From positions 124,001 to 188,000 of the forward strand of contig NZ_JANHOF010000012.1 of NCBI RefSeq assembly GCF_024498075.1: a stretch of DNA of 64,000 bases, read 5' to 3'. The notes beneath the pieces are model-generated. The model was not told where the DNA came from. It did no database searches and saw nothing but the letters and a program-made list of their open reading frames with translations. A program made the translations under genes and the position numbers. Each line of letters begins with the position of its first letter. The first letter of the stretch is position 1. The DNA is from Paenibacillus mendelii. GTDB taxonomy: Bacteria; Bacillota; Bacilli; Paenibacillales; Paenibacillaceae. Below are positions 38,860-47,654 of this stretch, piece by piece.

Positions 38860-38954
38860 GCAACCCGCAACCCGCAACCCGCAACCCGCAACCCGCAACC
38901 CGCAACCCGCAACCCGCAACCCGCAACCCGCAACCCGCAACCCGCAACCCGCAA
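38860..38954 (+). repeat. Tandem repeat of the 7-bp unit GCAACCC, 13.6 copies
   Basis: Thirteen perfect head-to-tail copies of GCAACCC (38860-38950) plus GCAA of a fourteenth. No variation between copies is visible, as expected for a recently expanded or slippage-prone array. It starts 56 bp after the MFS stop and its last copy forms the 5' arm of the terminator below. Confidence 0.97.
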
Positions 38955-38993
38955 GATGGACACTTTGACAAGTGCCTCTCTTGCGGTTTTTTT
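38949..38993 (+). terminator. Terminator whose 5' arm is the last tandem-repeat unit
   Basis: CCGCAAG (38949-38955) pairs with CTTGCGG (38980-38986); an inner stem CACTT/AAGTG (38961-38965, 38970-38974) has a TGAC loop; seven T residues follow (38987-38993). The upstream repeat units (CCGCAAC) differ from the arm by one base. Confidence 0.75.
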
Positions 38994-39131
38994 GTGGCAG
39001 CGTCCTTGTCTCACGAACGCCCGAACAGCTCGCAGGCGTACCGGTGTTACGGATGTTTCCCCATTGGAAAGACCATGGAATATTCCCCGAAATCGTGATT
39101 TTGTCTTATACCATTGTTGAAATTCGGATTA

Positions 39132-39137
39132 TATAAT
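39132..39137 (+). promoter_or_regulatory. Probable -10 box of the second importer operon
   Basis: TATAAT 63 bp upstream of the permease start, in AT-rich context. No good -35 hexamer lies at 16-18 bp upstream, so activation by the AraC-type regulator of this locus is plausible. Confidence 0.4.
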
Positions 39138-39154
39138 GGGATACATCGGGCGAA

Positions 39155-39168
39155 TGAAAGGGTTTACA
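39155..39168 (+). promoter_or_regulatory. cre-like site (CcpA operator candidate)
   Basis: TGAAAGGGTTTACA matches the cre consensus TGWAANCGNTNWCA at all fixed positions but one (G instead of C at position 7). It lies 18-31 bp downstream of the -10 box, where bound CcpA would repress transcription in the presence of preferred sugars. Confidence 0.4.
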
Positions 39169-39199
39169 TTTGACATTACTGGAGGGAGGCACCGGTCTG

Positions 39200-40150
39200 A
39201 TGAAAGCAGAACCATCCATAACAGAACCAGCGGAGCCTAGAAAAACCGGCAAGGCATGGAAGGAAATCCGGCTGGATTACCAGCTGTACCTGATGCTTCT
39301 GCCCGCTTTGGCGGTATTGATTGTATTCAAGTATTTTCCGATTTATGGCGCGCTCATCGCATTCAAGGACTACAACCTGGTAGAAGGGATCTTTGGGAGT
39401 AAGTGGGCAGGCTTGAAGCACTTCCAGGATCTATTCCAATCCGAGAAGTTCTACAGTGTATTTATCAACACGCTGCTTATCAACTTATATAAGCTGGTGT
39501 TCCAATTCCCCATTCCAATCTTATTGGCATTAATGATTAATGAAATTAGACATACCGTGTTCAAGCGTTTCAGTCAAAGCGTGACGTATTTGCCCCATTT
39601 TCTCTCTTGGGTTGTCGTCAGCGCAATCTTTGCCAACTTGCTGTCGCCCACGAACGGAATCGTAAACGCTGTTATCGGGTATTTCGGAATCGACCCTATT
39701 CTGTTTATGACGGATGAACGGTTTTTCCGGGCTGTATTGGTCACCTCTTCCGCCTTTAGAGAGAGCGGATGGAGCTCCATTATTTATTTGGCCGCGATTA
39801 TGGCGGTTGATTCGCAGCTGTATGAAGCAGCACGGATGGATGGTGCGAGCAAGCTCAGGCAGATCTGGCATATAACCTTGCCGGGCATACGAAGCGTGAT
39901 CGTCTTCATCATTATGCTGCGTCTAGGTGCCGCATTAGCGAATGACTTGGAGCAGGTCTTGATGTTCTACAGTCCGATGGTATACAGCGTGGGTGATGTT
40001 CTTGGCACGTATGTGTATCGGATCGGCCTGGGACAGATGAAATACAGCTTCAGTACGGCGGTCAACTTATTCCAGTCGGTCATCGGATTGACGCTGGTCA
40101 TCACGGCTAATGCGATCAGCAAGAAATTCGGAGAACGCGGGCTATGGTGA
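39200..40150 (+). CDS. ABC sugar importer permease, LplB-type (second locus)
   Basis: 316-aa CUT1-type permease with six membrane helices after a charged N-terminus; EAA loop EAARMDGASKLRQIWHITLP (about 213-232). Start ATG 39200 follows GGAGGGAGG by 10 nt; an upstream TTG at 39170 is in frame without a site. It is the first gene of the second importer operon and paralogous to 17001-17897. Confidence 0.88.
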   Translation: MKAEPSITEPAEPRKTGKAWKEIRLDYQLYLMLLPALAVLIVFKYFPIYGALIAFKDYNLVEGIFGSKWAGLKHFQDLFQSEKFYSVFINTLLINLYKLVFQFPIPILLALMINEIRHTVFKRFSQSVTYLPHFLSWVVVSAIFANLLSPTNGIVNAVIGYFGIDPILFMTDERFFRAVLVTSSAFRESGWSSIIYLAAIMAVDSQLYEAARMDGASKLRQIWHITLPGIRSVIVFIIMLRLGAALANDLEQVLMFYSPMVYSVGDVLGTYVYRIGLGQMKYSFSTAVNLFQSVIGLTLVITANAISKKFGERGLW

Positions 40151-40196
40151 TGCAGGTTGAGGCAAGCAGACATGCGGGGAGGGAGCAGGGCGCATC

Positions 40197-41066
40197 ATGG
40201 CGTTAAAAACGAGAGGTGAAGCGATATTCGAAATCGTGAATTATATCCTGCTGAGCATCGTTATCGTAGCGTGCTTATTGCCGCTGCTTAATATTGCGGC
40301 AAAGTCTTTCAGCAGCGAAGCCTATGTCTTGGCGGGCGAAATCTTTATCTGGCCAAAAGGCTTCAGCGTCCAGGCTTATGAGATTGTTCTCGGCAGCCGT
40401 CGGTTCTGGACTTCCTTCGGCAATACGGTGTTCATTACGGTCGTGGGTACAGCGCTGAATACCATGCTCACGATCTTCGCGGGGTATGCGCTGTCCCGTA
40501 AGCGTCTTCGAGGACAGAGTGTGATTATGTTTCTGTTTATCTTCTCGATGCTGTTCAGCGGGGGGATCATACCGACCTATCTGATCGTGAAGGAAATCGG
40601 GCTTCTCAACTCCTTGTGGGCACTCATCATCCCAGGACTGGTAGCGCCTTTCAATATGATCATCATGCGGCTGTACTTCTACAATATCCCGGACAGTATG
40701 GAAGAGTCGGCGAAGATCGATGGAGCATCCCATTTCAGAATCCTATTCTCGATTATGATTCCGCTCGCTATGCCTTCGATTGCGACGATCTCCTTATTCT
40801 ACGCCGTGGAGTACTGGAACAATTATTTCGATGCGTTAATCTATCTGAACAAGCATAGTCTGTTTCCGCTGCAGGTCTATCTGCGGGAAATCATTCTCAA
40901 CGCGTCGAGCGCGGATGTGAATAACATCGATTTGATGATGAATACCGCGCAGGAATCGGTGCGGGGGGCTACGGTTGTGGCGGCTACGCTGCCGATCCTG
41001 GTCGTGTATCCGTTTCTCCAGAAGCACTTTGTCAAGGGTGCAATGCTTGGGGCGGTGAAGCAGTAA
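40197..41066 (+). CDS. ABC sugar importer permease, YtcP-type (second locus)
   Basis: 289-aa partner permease with six helices, EAA-like loop EESAKIDGASHFRILFSIMI and the YtcP C-terminus LQKHFVKGAMLGAVKQ. The gap of 46 bp to the preceding permease contains GGGGAGGGAGCAGGG. No ATPase gene follows. Confidence 0.88.
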   Translation: MALKTRGEAIFEIVNYILLSIVIVACLLPLLNIAAKSFSSEAYVLAGEIFIWPKGFSVQAYEIVLGSRRFWTSFGNTVFITVVGTALNTMLTIFAGYALSRKRLRGQSVIMFLFIFSMLFSGGIIPTYLIVKEIGLLNSLWALIIPGLVAPFNMIIMRLYFYNIPDSMEESAKIDGASHFRILFSIMIPLAMPSIATISLFYAVEYWNNYFDALIYLNKHSLFPLQVYLREIILNASSADVNNIDLMMNTAQESVRGATVVAATLPILVVYPFLQKHFVKGAMLGAVKQ

Positions 41067-41183
41067 TCGTATTCACATGTTTCTTCGGGAAGGAATTCAG
41101 AGCGGTCAGGCGAAGGTCTGAACCATTCTTTATTCATAAATGAGCAAGGACAAATTGAAGGCGGACTATGGGAGGGAATGCTT

Positions 41184-42722
41184 GTGAAACGTTTGTGGGG
41201 AAATAGGCTTCAACCCGTCATGATCGCGATGCTGGCTACGATCATGATCGCGGGATGTGGAGGCGGGAATAACGATTCACCGAAGGGTGATGATGCCGCT
41301 GCAAAGGGGAATAATCAGGGCTCGACCGCGAAGGGGAGCGAACAAACGAAGCTAAAGGTGTACGTTCCATCGAACGTCGAGGAGTTTCCTTCGGGAACGA
41401 ACCTCAATAAGAACGAGATTGTGGATTATATTAAAGAGAAAACGGGTTTCGACATCGAATGGGAGATGCAGCCGAAGGAAAGCGTGGATCAGAAGATTAA
41501 TATTATGATGGCTTCCGGGGACACGCCGGACTTGATCATTACAGGCAGCAAATCCATCTATGCCAACCTGGCACAGCAAGGGCTGCTCGCTCCTCTTGAT
41601 GAGGCGCTGAACGAGAACGGGCCAAGAATCATGGAGACCGTCCCTGCGGATACCTGGAAAGCGGTTACGTATAATGACAGCATCTATGCAATCGCGGTTC
41701 CCCAGAATCAGTCTTCGACGATGGGGATGCTGGTAAGAACGGATATTCTGGAAGAATTAGGCATTCCGATTCCGAAGACATTGGATGAATACTCGGCTGC
41801 GCTGAAGACGATTCATGAGAAGAAGTCTGCCGGCGGACTTATTCCATTATTGGGCGGGGCTGCTGACGGCAATGGCGATGCATTCGGATATATTCAGAGC
41901 TTCTCCGGCGCATTCGGGCTTGGCGCACAGTATGTGGTCGAGGGCGACAAGGTCGTACACACCACTACGCAGCCGGCTGCCAAGGAATACCTGTCGTATA
42001 TGAGCAAGCTGTATGCGGATGGCATTCTGGACCGTGAGTTTCCAGTCAATAAGAATCCGAACATCCAGGAGAAATTGGTTAGCGGGCAGGCGGCAATGGC
42101 TACCGTCGGCTGGGCGGATGCGAAAGGGATTATTGAAGCCTTCAAGGAGAAGAATCCCAATGGAAAGCTGGAGCTGATCCACCCGCCGGTTGGTGCTGAC
42201 GGCCAATACGGCTACCAGAAAAATACGCCTGTACGCGTCTATATGCTCATTCCCAAAGCAAGCACCAAGGTGAAGGAAGTCGTCCAGTTCATCAACAATT
42301 ATATGGCTGAAGATATCCTGAATGTGGTCTCCTACGGATGGGAAGGGAAGCATTACAATATGAAGGATGGCATGGTCGTCGCTACGGAAGAAGCGGAGAA
42401 TATCCGTTACCGGATCTACTACCAGCTGTGGGATACGGAGAAGAATTTCTTGAATCGCGTTGCACTGAAGGGCTTCTCTCCTTATTACGATCCGCTTAAA
42501 GAATATCCGACCTATACGGAAATTACCAACTATGCGCCGCCGATTCCGGAGGTGGAGGAGAATTCGCAAGCGCTGCTTGATCTGACGAACGAGTATTTCA
42601 TCAAAATTATTACAGGCGCACTGCCGCTTGATGCCTTCGATGAGTACGTAAGTAAATGGAACAGTCTCGGTGGAGAGGCCTCCCTGAAAGCTATTAATGA
42701 GTGGTACCAGACGTTTAAGTAA
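41184..42722 (+). CDS. Extracellular solute-binding lipoprotein (second locus)
   Basis: 512-aa sugar-binding lipoprotein with lipobox IMIAGC and a Gly/Asn/Lys-rich linker. The two-lobed binding fold shows MMASGDTPDLIITG and NNYMAEDIL motifs. GTG 41184 fits GGAGGG with 7-nt spacing; ATG 41178 is too close to it. It probably captures an oligosaccharide for the two upstream permeases. Confidence 0.88.
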   Translation: MKRLWGNRLQPVMIAMLATIMIAGCGGGNNDSPKGDDAAAKGNNQGSTAKGSEQTKLKVYVPSNVEEFPSGTNLNKNEIVDYIKEKTGFDIEWEMQPKESVDQKINIMMASGDTPDLIITGSKSIYANLAQQGLLAPLDEALNENGPRIMETVPADTWKAVTYNDSIYAIAVPQNQSSTMGMLVRTDILEELGIPIPKTLDEYSAALKTIHEKKSAGGLIPLLGGAADGNGDAFGYIQSFSGAFGLGAQYVVEGDKVVHTTTQPAAKEYLSYMSKLYADGILDREFPVNKNPNIQEKLVSGQAAMATVGWADAKGIIEAFKEKNPNGKLELIHPPVGADGQYGYQKNTPVRVYMLIPKASTKVKEVVQFINNYMAEDILNVVSYGWEGKHYNMKDGMVVATEEAENIRYRIYYQLWDTEKNFLNRVALKGFSPYYDPLKEYPTYTEITNYAPPIPEVEENSQALLDLTNEYFIKIITGALPLDAFDEYVSKWNSLGGEASLKAINEWYQTFK

Positions 42723-42734
42723 TGTTCTCCGAAG

Positions 42735-42773
42735 GACGGGAGGGGGACGTCCTCTCCTCCCTAGTCCCGTCTT
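42735..42773 (+). terminator. Possible terminator after the second binding-protein gene
   Basis: GACGGG (42735-42740) pairs with CCCGTC (42766-42771) around an inner AGGGGG/CCTCC stem, then TT. It is G+C-rich but imperfect, so the strength is uncertain. Confidence 0.45.
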
Positions 42774-42858
42774 ATAGCCGCCATTGATGATGGTATACTA
42801 AGGACACGAGAGTTGGTTTATCATACGTTCTCTTCAAAGGGGTTAGGAGGAACGAATC

Positions 42859-43614
42859 GTGTTATCGATGGTTATTGTAGACGATGAGGATATTATTCGC
42901 GAGGGACTGAGGGACTTCGTCGATTGGTCGGTAATGGGCATCCGGATTACCGGCGAAGCGGGGAATGGAAGGGAAGCGCTGCAGAAGGTCAGGGAGCTGA
43001 AGCCGGACATTCTGCTTACGGATGTGGTGATGCCGGGTATGAACGGTCTGGAGTTAATTCAGGCGATCCGGGAAGAAGCCCACCCAGTGGAGATTGTTGT
43101 TCTTAGCGCATTCGAGAATTTTCAATACATTAAATCTGCGCTTAAGTATGATGCGGTCGATTATCTGGTGAAACCGTTCAACCAGGTCGAGCTTGAACAG
43201 GTGATGGATAAGGTTGTCCTGCAGGTGAAGCGTGATAAGCTGATTGCGGAATTTATTCCGGAGCAGACACTTGCCGCCGGAGGCGGCACCCGGGAGGGGC
43301 GAATCTCGCAAGAGATCGTAAAGCTGATTGAACGGCGCTATATGGAGAAGCTGTCCATTCAAGATATTGCCAGTGAAATTTGCCTATCGATCAATCATAT
43401 GGCGAGCGTATTCAAGAAAGAGACAGGCGATACCGTAGTCGATTATTTGACTAAAGTGCGCATGATGCATGCGAAGCGGATGCTGCGCGATCCATCCTAT
43501 AAGATTTATGAGATTGCAGACGGTACAGGGTATGCGGACGCGAATTATTTTGCCAAGGTGTTCAAGAAATATGCGGGTCTGAGTCCGAAGGAGTATAGGG
43601 ACCAGTGGTCATGA
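42859..43614 (+). CDS. YesN-type response regulator with AraC HTH (short form)
   Basis: 251-aa regulator: receiver (1-118) with D8-D9, phospho-acceptor D55 in LLTDVVMPG and VKPF; directly followed by an AraC-type double HTH (about 150-250; IASEICLSINHMASVFKKET and GYADANYFAKVFKKY). It lacks the long middle region of the first locus's regulator. GTG start after AGGAGG. Its stop overlaps the kinase start (ATGA), reversing the kinase-first order of locus 1. Confidence 0.88.
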   Translation: MLSMVIVDDEDIIREGLRDFVDWSVMGIRITGEAGNGREALQKVRELKPDILLTDVVMPGMNGLELIQAIREEAHPVEIVVLSAFENFQYIKSALKYDAVDYLVKPFNQVELEQVMDKVVLQVKRDKLIAEFIPEQTLAAGGGTREGRISQEIVKLIERRYMEKLSIQDIASEICLSINHMASVFKKETGDTVVDYLTKVRMMHAKRMLRDPSYKIYEIADGTGYADANYFAKVFKKYAGLSPKEYRDQWS

Positions 43615-45461
43615 AGAGACGGGGATTAACTGCGGGAACGAGGTCTTGGCTGGGGCGAATCGTCCGAAGGCTCCTGCCGAGACGCTCGACTCTACGCGGG
43701 AAGCTCTTGCTTTCATACTTAACGCTCATTATTCTGGCAACGGCACTCATTGGATATTTTTCATACTTGAAAGCCACGCAGATCGTGGAAGAACAAGTCA
43801 GTGTGACCTTCAAGCAGGCCCTGCAGCAGGCGGCCATCAACATTACGTATCGGCTGGAAGAAGTGGAGAACGTATCGGAGCTCATTCTGATGCACCCGCA
43901 ATTGCAGCTTATTCTGAAGAGGGAACGGTCAGGGTATGGCGATACGACGACGGTGCAGCTGCTGAACGACTTTCAGGATTTGATCAGTATTGTGACCAAT
44001 CTGGAGAACAACCGGAATATCTATCGGATTCGAATCTTCGTCTCTGGCGATTCCCTGTACTCCCGCGAGAGCAATAATATTTTTAGAATGCAGGATTTGG
44101 ACGGCGCGTTGATTAAGCAGCTGATGGATTCGGATGGTCATATCTTGTGGAAGAGCACATACGAGCAGGAATACCTGCCCCGTAATCGGCTGGAGGTCAT
44201 CTCCATGTTCCGCACGATGAACGATCTGCACAACCTTCGATCCGTAATTGCGGTCGTTGCGATCGATATTCAGGAGAATGTGCTGAACAGCGTGTTCAAG
44301 GAGGTCAATTTCTCCGAGAATGGCGCCATCTTCGTCTATAACAACGGAGAACGGATAACGTCCTTCGCTTCTGAGGCGATATCCGAATTCGATGAACGCG
44401 ATGTGATGGAGAAGATCTCGCAGGCCGATCATACCGAGGATATGCCGATCATTCGATTGGGTGAAACGGATTTCTTCACAATCCTCCAGAAAGTGGAGTA
44501 CAACGGCTGGGAGATTGCCGCCTTGGTCCCTGTCCGCGAAATCAGGGCTAAGAGTCGAATTATCGGTGAATATACGGGCTATATCGGTCTGCTTGTGATC
44601 GGTCTCGCCACATTGTCGGCTATTCTGCTCGCGAATCGGCTGACTCGCGGCCTGCGTACGCTGGTTCTGCATATGCAGGATGTGAAGCAGGGGAACTATG
44701 GAGAAGCGATCCAAGTAACCGGCAACGATGAAATATCCGGCTTGCAATCCCAATATAACAGCATGGTCCTGCGGATCAAGGAATTAGTCGATACGGTCTA
44801 CCTGATGGGCGTACGTAAACAGGCGGCGGAGCTTACGGCATTAGAATCGCAGATTAAGCCGCATTTCTTATACAATACGCTGGATACGCTGAAGTGGATG
44901 GGGATCAAGATCAAGGCCGATCATATCGTGTCGCTGGTAGACTCATTGTCGAGGTTTTTCCGGATCGGCTTGAATCGGGGGCAGGAGCTGACAACGGTGG
45001 TGAGCGAGCTCAATCATGTCCAAGCCTTCATGAATATCCAGGAGATTCGCTATGCGGGGAAGCTGCATTACTGCTGCGAGGTCGACAGTGAGCTGCTCAG
45101 CCGCCGGATAACGAAGCTGATACTGCAGCCGATTGTGGAGAATGCGGTGCTGCACGGGATTCAACAGAAGGAAGACCATTCCGGAACAGTTATCGTACGT
45201 GTACACACGGATGATGATCACCTGGTGTTCACTGTAATCGATGACGGGGTAGGCATGACGCGCAGGCAGCAGGAGGTGCTGCTGCGTGAGGATCGAGGAG
45301 GCGGATATGGCGTGAAGAACGTCCATCAGCGGATACGTCTGTATTACGGTGAGAAGTACGGCATCGAATGCTATAGCCGCCCGGGGATCGGAACATGCAT
45401 CCGCATCCGCTTGCCGCTCGCCGTGAATAAGCTTCATGGAAGCGGAAGGCTGCACGTATAG
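43611..45461 (+). CDS. YesM-type sensor histidine kinase (second locus)
   Basis: 616-aa membrane kinase: TM1 about 33-55, extracellular sensor about 56-318, TM2 about 320-340, HAMP, His_kinase with the acceptor histidine in IKPHFLYNTLDT (about 420) and an HATPase end (ENAVLHGIQ, DDGVGM, YGVKNVHQRI). ATG 43611 overlaps the regulator's stop (ATGA). It has a single sensor, in contrast to the double-sensor kinase of locus 1. Confidence 0.9.
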   Translation: MKRRGLTAGTRSWLGRIVRRLLPRRSTLRGKLLLSYLTLIILATALIGYFSYLKATQIVEEQVSVTFKQALQQAAINITYRLEEVENVSELILMHPQLQLILKRERSGYGDTTTVQLLNDFQDLISIVTNLENNRNIYRIRIFVSGDSLYSRESNNIFRMQDLDGALIKQLMDSDGHILWKSTYEQEYLPRNRLEVISMFRTMNDLHNLRSVIAVVAIDIQENVLNSVFKEVNFSENGAIFVYNNGERITSFASEAISEFDERDVMEKISQADHTEDMPIIRLGETDFFTILQKVEYNGWEIAALVPVREIRAKSRIIGEYTGYIGLLVIGLATLSAILLANRLTRGLRTLVLHMQDVKQGNYGEAIQVTGNDEISGLQSQYNSMVLRIKELVDTVYLMGVRKQAAELTALESQIKPHFLYNTLDTLKWMGIKIKADHIVSLVDSLSRFFRIGLNRGQELTTVVSELNHVQAFMNIQEIRYAGKLHYCCEVDSELLSRRITKLILQPIVENAVLHGIQQKEDHSGTVIVRVHTDDDHLVFTVIDDGVGMTRRQQEVLLREDRGGGYGVKNVHQRIRLYYGEKYGIECYSRPGIGTCIRIRLPLAVNKLHGSGRLHV

Positions 45462-45538
45462 CGTGGGACCGGCGACGGCTCCGGGATAATCAGGGTTTTA
45501 GAAATTATCTTAATATACATGTTGGAGGGAATAGGCAG

Positions 45539-46306
45539 ATGAATGTAAATCTTACGTTTGAGCAGCTGGCAAGCTACGAGGAAACGGGATATTTGGTTCT
45601 GCGCAATGTGTTCAGCGAGCAGGAGGTTCGATTGTGGCAAGCGGAATGCGAACGTCTGCAAAGCTTGGAGGAGTACGTCAATCCGCGGAATCTTCGGGTA
45701 GCCTTTCGTAAAGTCGCGAGCGGTGAGCAGATGATCGAGAAGTTCGATCCGCTGCTCGATGTCTCCCCGGTATTCGCCAATCTGTTTCAGGATGAGCGGA
45801 TCCTGGCGCCGCTTCGGGATATTTACTTGGATGAGCCGCTTCTCTTCAAGGATAAGCTGATCTTCAAGCTGCCAGGCAATGCCGGCTATACGATGCATCA
45901 GGATGCCGCCTTCTGGCACGGATTTCCGTACGAAGGACTCATCTCCGTCATGGTGGCGATTGATGGCGCAACGAAGGAGAATGGCGGACTGGAATTATTC
46001 CCCGGCTACCACGACAAGTTCCGCCAGAAGGAAGCACTGCGAAACTTCGACGCGGAAGAGGTGGCGGCGATTGACGCCTCCAAGGGGGTCATCTACGAGA
46101 CGAATCCCGGCGATATGATTCTATTCTCATCCTTGACGCCGCATCAGAGCGGCACGAATACGTCCAATTCTAGCCGCAGGCAGCTATTCCTGACGTATTC
46201 CCCATCGAAGAACGGGCAGTTATATAAGGCGCATTATCAGCATTACCGGCGCTACGTCACTCGCGGAGCCGACGCGAATGCATTGAACGAGAAGTACTTT
46301 AAATAA
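45539..46306 (+). CDS. Phytanoyl-CoA dioxygenase (PhyH)-like Fe(II)/2-oxoglutarate oxygenase
   Basis: 255-aa cytoplasmic oxygenase-like protein with the double-stranded beta-helix ligand set: H and D in TMHQDAAFWH (about 119-128), the distal histidine in LTPHQSGTNTSN (about 201), and the 2-oxoglutarate-binding arginine in SSRRQLFLTY. ATG follows GGAGGGA. Its place right after a sugar-importer two-component pair hints at oxidation of the imported molecule, or hydroxylation of a small substrate; the substrate is unknown. Confidence 0.83.
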   Translation: MNVNLTFEQLASYEETGYLVLRNVFSEQEVRLWQAECERLQSLEEYVNPRNLRVAFRKVASGEQMIEKFDPLLDVSPVFANLFQDERILAPLRDIYLDEPLLFKDKLIFKLPGNAGYTMHQDAAFWHGFPYEGLISVMVAIDGATKENGGLELFPGYHDKFRQKEALRNFDAEEVAAIDASKGVIYETNPGDMILFSSLTPHQSGTNTSNSSRRQLFLTYSPSKNGQLYKAHYQHYRRYVTRGADANALNEKYFK

Positions 46307-46385
46307 GCCGATTGTGGAAGGGGGCTGTGGGCGTTAGACCACCCGCCTCCATTCGCGCATTTATACTGGAGAGGAGGATCAGCAC

Positions 46386-47162
46386 ATGTCGGGTGGTAGA
46401 CAGGCTGATGCCGCGGCGATTACAGGAATTCCAGGGCTGATTAGCTTCTGGGATTTTCAAGAAAGGGACGGGAATGAATACGTGGCGAAGGGGCTGCATC
46501 CGTACCGGCTCAAGGAAATGAACGGAGCTGCGGAGCGGGTGCAGGACGGTGTATTTGGTGCATACTCGGTCAATGTGACCCATGGCAAGTGGCTAAGCAT
46601 TCCCCGCAGCGATTGCCCTGAACTGAATATTCATGGACCGCAGGCCAAGCTGACGGTGGCCGCATGGGTAAACCGGGCTGTGATCGCAAGCAGGGGCTGC
46701 GAGTTTATCGCAGGTATTTGGAATGAAACGGCTAGAAAGCGTCAGTACGGGATGTTCTTGAATTTGGAAATATGGGATAGTGCGGAGCAGGTGTGCGGAC
46801 ATGTGTCGGCTGTAGGAGGCCCGACTCCTGGCTACAAATACTGCATGACCAGCTCAATCGGAGCTACTCCCGTATCCAAAGGAGAATGGCATTTCATAGC
46901 GTTCACCTATGATAGTGCGGAGTCGCGGGCCTATCTGGATGGACGGCTTGACCAGAGGGAAGCATTCAATCCGTATTCCTACCCGGATGGACTGTTCGAC
47001 GGAGGAGAGGAGGGCGCCGACTTCACGGTAGGGGCGGTTAACCGCTCCGGTGAAATCGGCAACTTCTACAATGGCCTGCTGGGCGGACTCGCGGTCTTCA
47101 ACCGTGCCTTGTCGGAGGAAGAGATTCACTCTCTCCATCAGCAGTGGACGGGAAAGTCATAA
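46386..47162 (+). CDS. LamG/concanavalin A-like carbohydrate-binding protein
   Basis: 258-aa protein without a signal peptide, made of one LamG or concanavalin-type beta-sandwich. LISFWDFQERDG, LTVAAWVNRA, GEWHFIAFTYDSAESRAYLDG and GLLGGLAVFNRALSEEEI are the typical strands. ATG follows GAGGAGGATCAGC. It is the last gene of the second importer operon. A cytoplasmic LamG protein may be a glycan-binding or structural partner rather than an enzyme. Confidence 0.78.
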   Translation: MSGGRQADAAAITGIPGLISFWDFQERDGNEYVAKGLHPYRLKEMNGAAERVQDGVFGAYSVNVTHGKWLSIPRSDCPELNIHGPQAKLTVAAWVNRAVIASRGCEFIAGIWNETARKRQYGMFLNLEIWDSAEQVCGHVSAVGGPTPGYKYCMTSSIGATPVSKGEWHFIAFTYDSAESRAYLDGRLDQREAFNPYSYPDGLFDGGEEGADFTVGAVNRSGEIGNFYNGLLGGLAVFNRALSEEEIHSLHQQWTGKS

Positions 47163-47178
47163 CGGCACGGTTATGCAT

Positions 47179-47229
47179 AAGCCGGTTTCTCACCGCCCGT
47201 TGGTTTCGGGCTGAAGAAACCGGCTTTTT
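47179..47229 (+). terminator. Strong rho-independent terminator of the second importer locus
   Basis: A perfect 12-bp stem (AAGCCGGTTTCT at 47179-47190 with AGAAACCGGCTT at 47215-47226), an inner GCCCG/CGGGC hairpin (47195-47199, 47207-47211) and a T run to 47229. Confidence 0.9.
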
Positions 47230-47311
47230 CTATGTTACAACGGCCAAGCTTTATGAACGGGAGCCGCATTGCACCACACCATGGAGTCTGTGCAATCGAT
47301 GGCATGTTGGA

Positions 47312-47584
47312 CTACTGCTGCTGACCTATGATTTGATCATATAGATCCTCCCCATAGCTGGTAGGCGAGGGCTCCTGACTAGACAGCTTATATGAAGATG
47401 ACCCCATAGGTGTCCGCTCGGGCGACAGGAATACGGCGTCTTCCAGCTGCCCGGACGCCCAGCTGGCCAGTTCGTAGAAATGTGTCACGATATAGACCCG
47501 CAGCCGCAATTCATAGCAGACGGAGACGAGGTCCTTCGCGATAGAGGAGCCTTCCCGCTCTGTCGTGGAAGCGAAGGGCTCATG
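47312..47584 (-). pseudogene. C-terminal remnant of a MutS-family ATPase
   Basis: Reading the minus strand from 47584 gives HEPFASTTEREGSSIAKDLV, VYIVTHFYELASWASG and a tail SYGEDLYDQIIG. The first block resembles the Walker B and following helix of MutS-like ATPases (E-P/S-F-A-S/T-T-T-E-R-E-G), the second the T-H-F-x-E-L-A switch and the third their usual C-terminal end. The frame upstream of HEPF does not continue the family and the Walker A region is missing, so only about 90 residues remain. The TTG at 47509 has no good ribosome site. Confidence 0.55.
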
Positions 47585-47654
47585 CGATGTACTCCTTCCG
47601 TCCGTATTGGGCGGCCGAGATGGAGTCAGCCGCAGCCTTCATGCTCAGTAAGCA

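Noticed and set aside
38860-38954. CRISPR-like or coding heptapeptide repeat
   Set aside because: The 7-bp units are too short and lack spacers, and the open frames across the array are simple products of the repeat (ATRNPQP, RVAGCGL).
41847-42569. Minus-strand open frame of 240 residues
   Set aside because: Antisense to the binding-protein gene; no recognisable domain or start signal.
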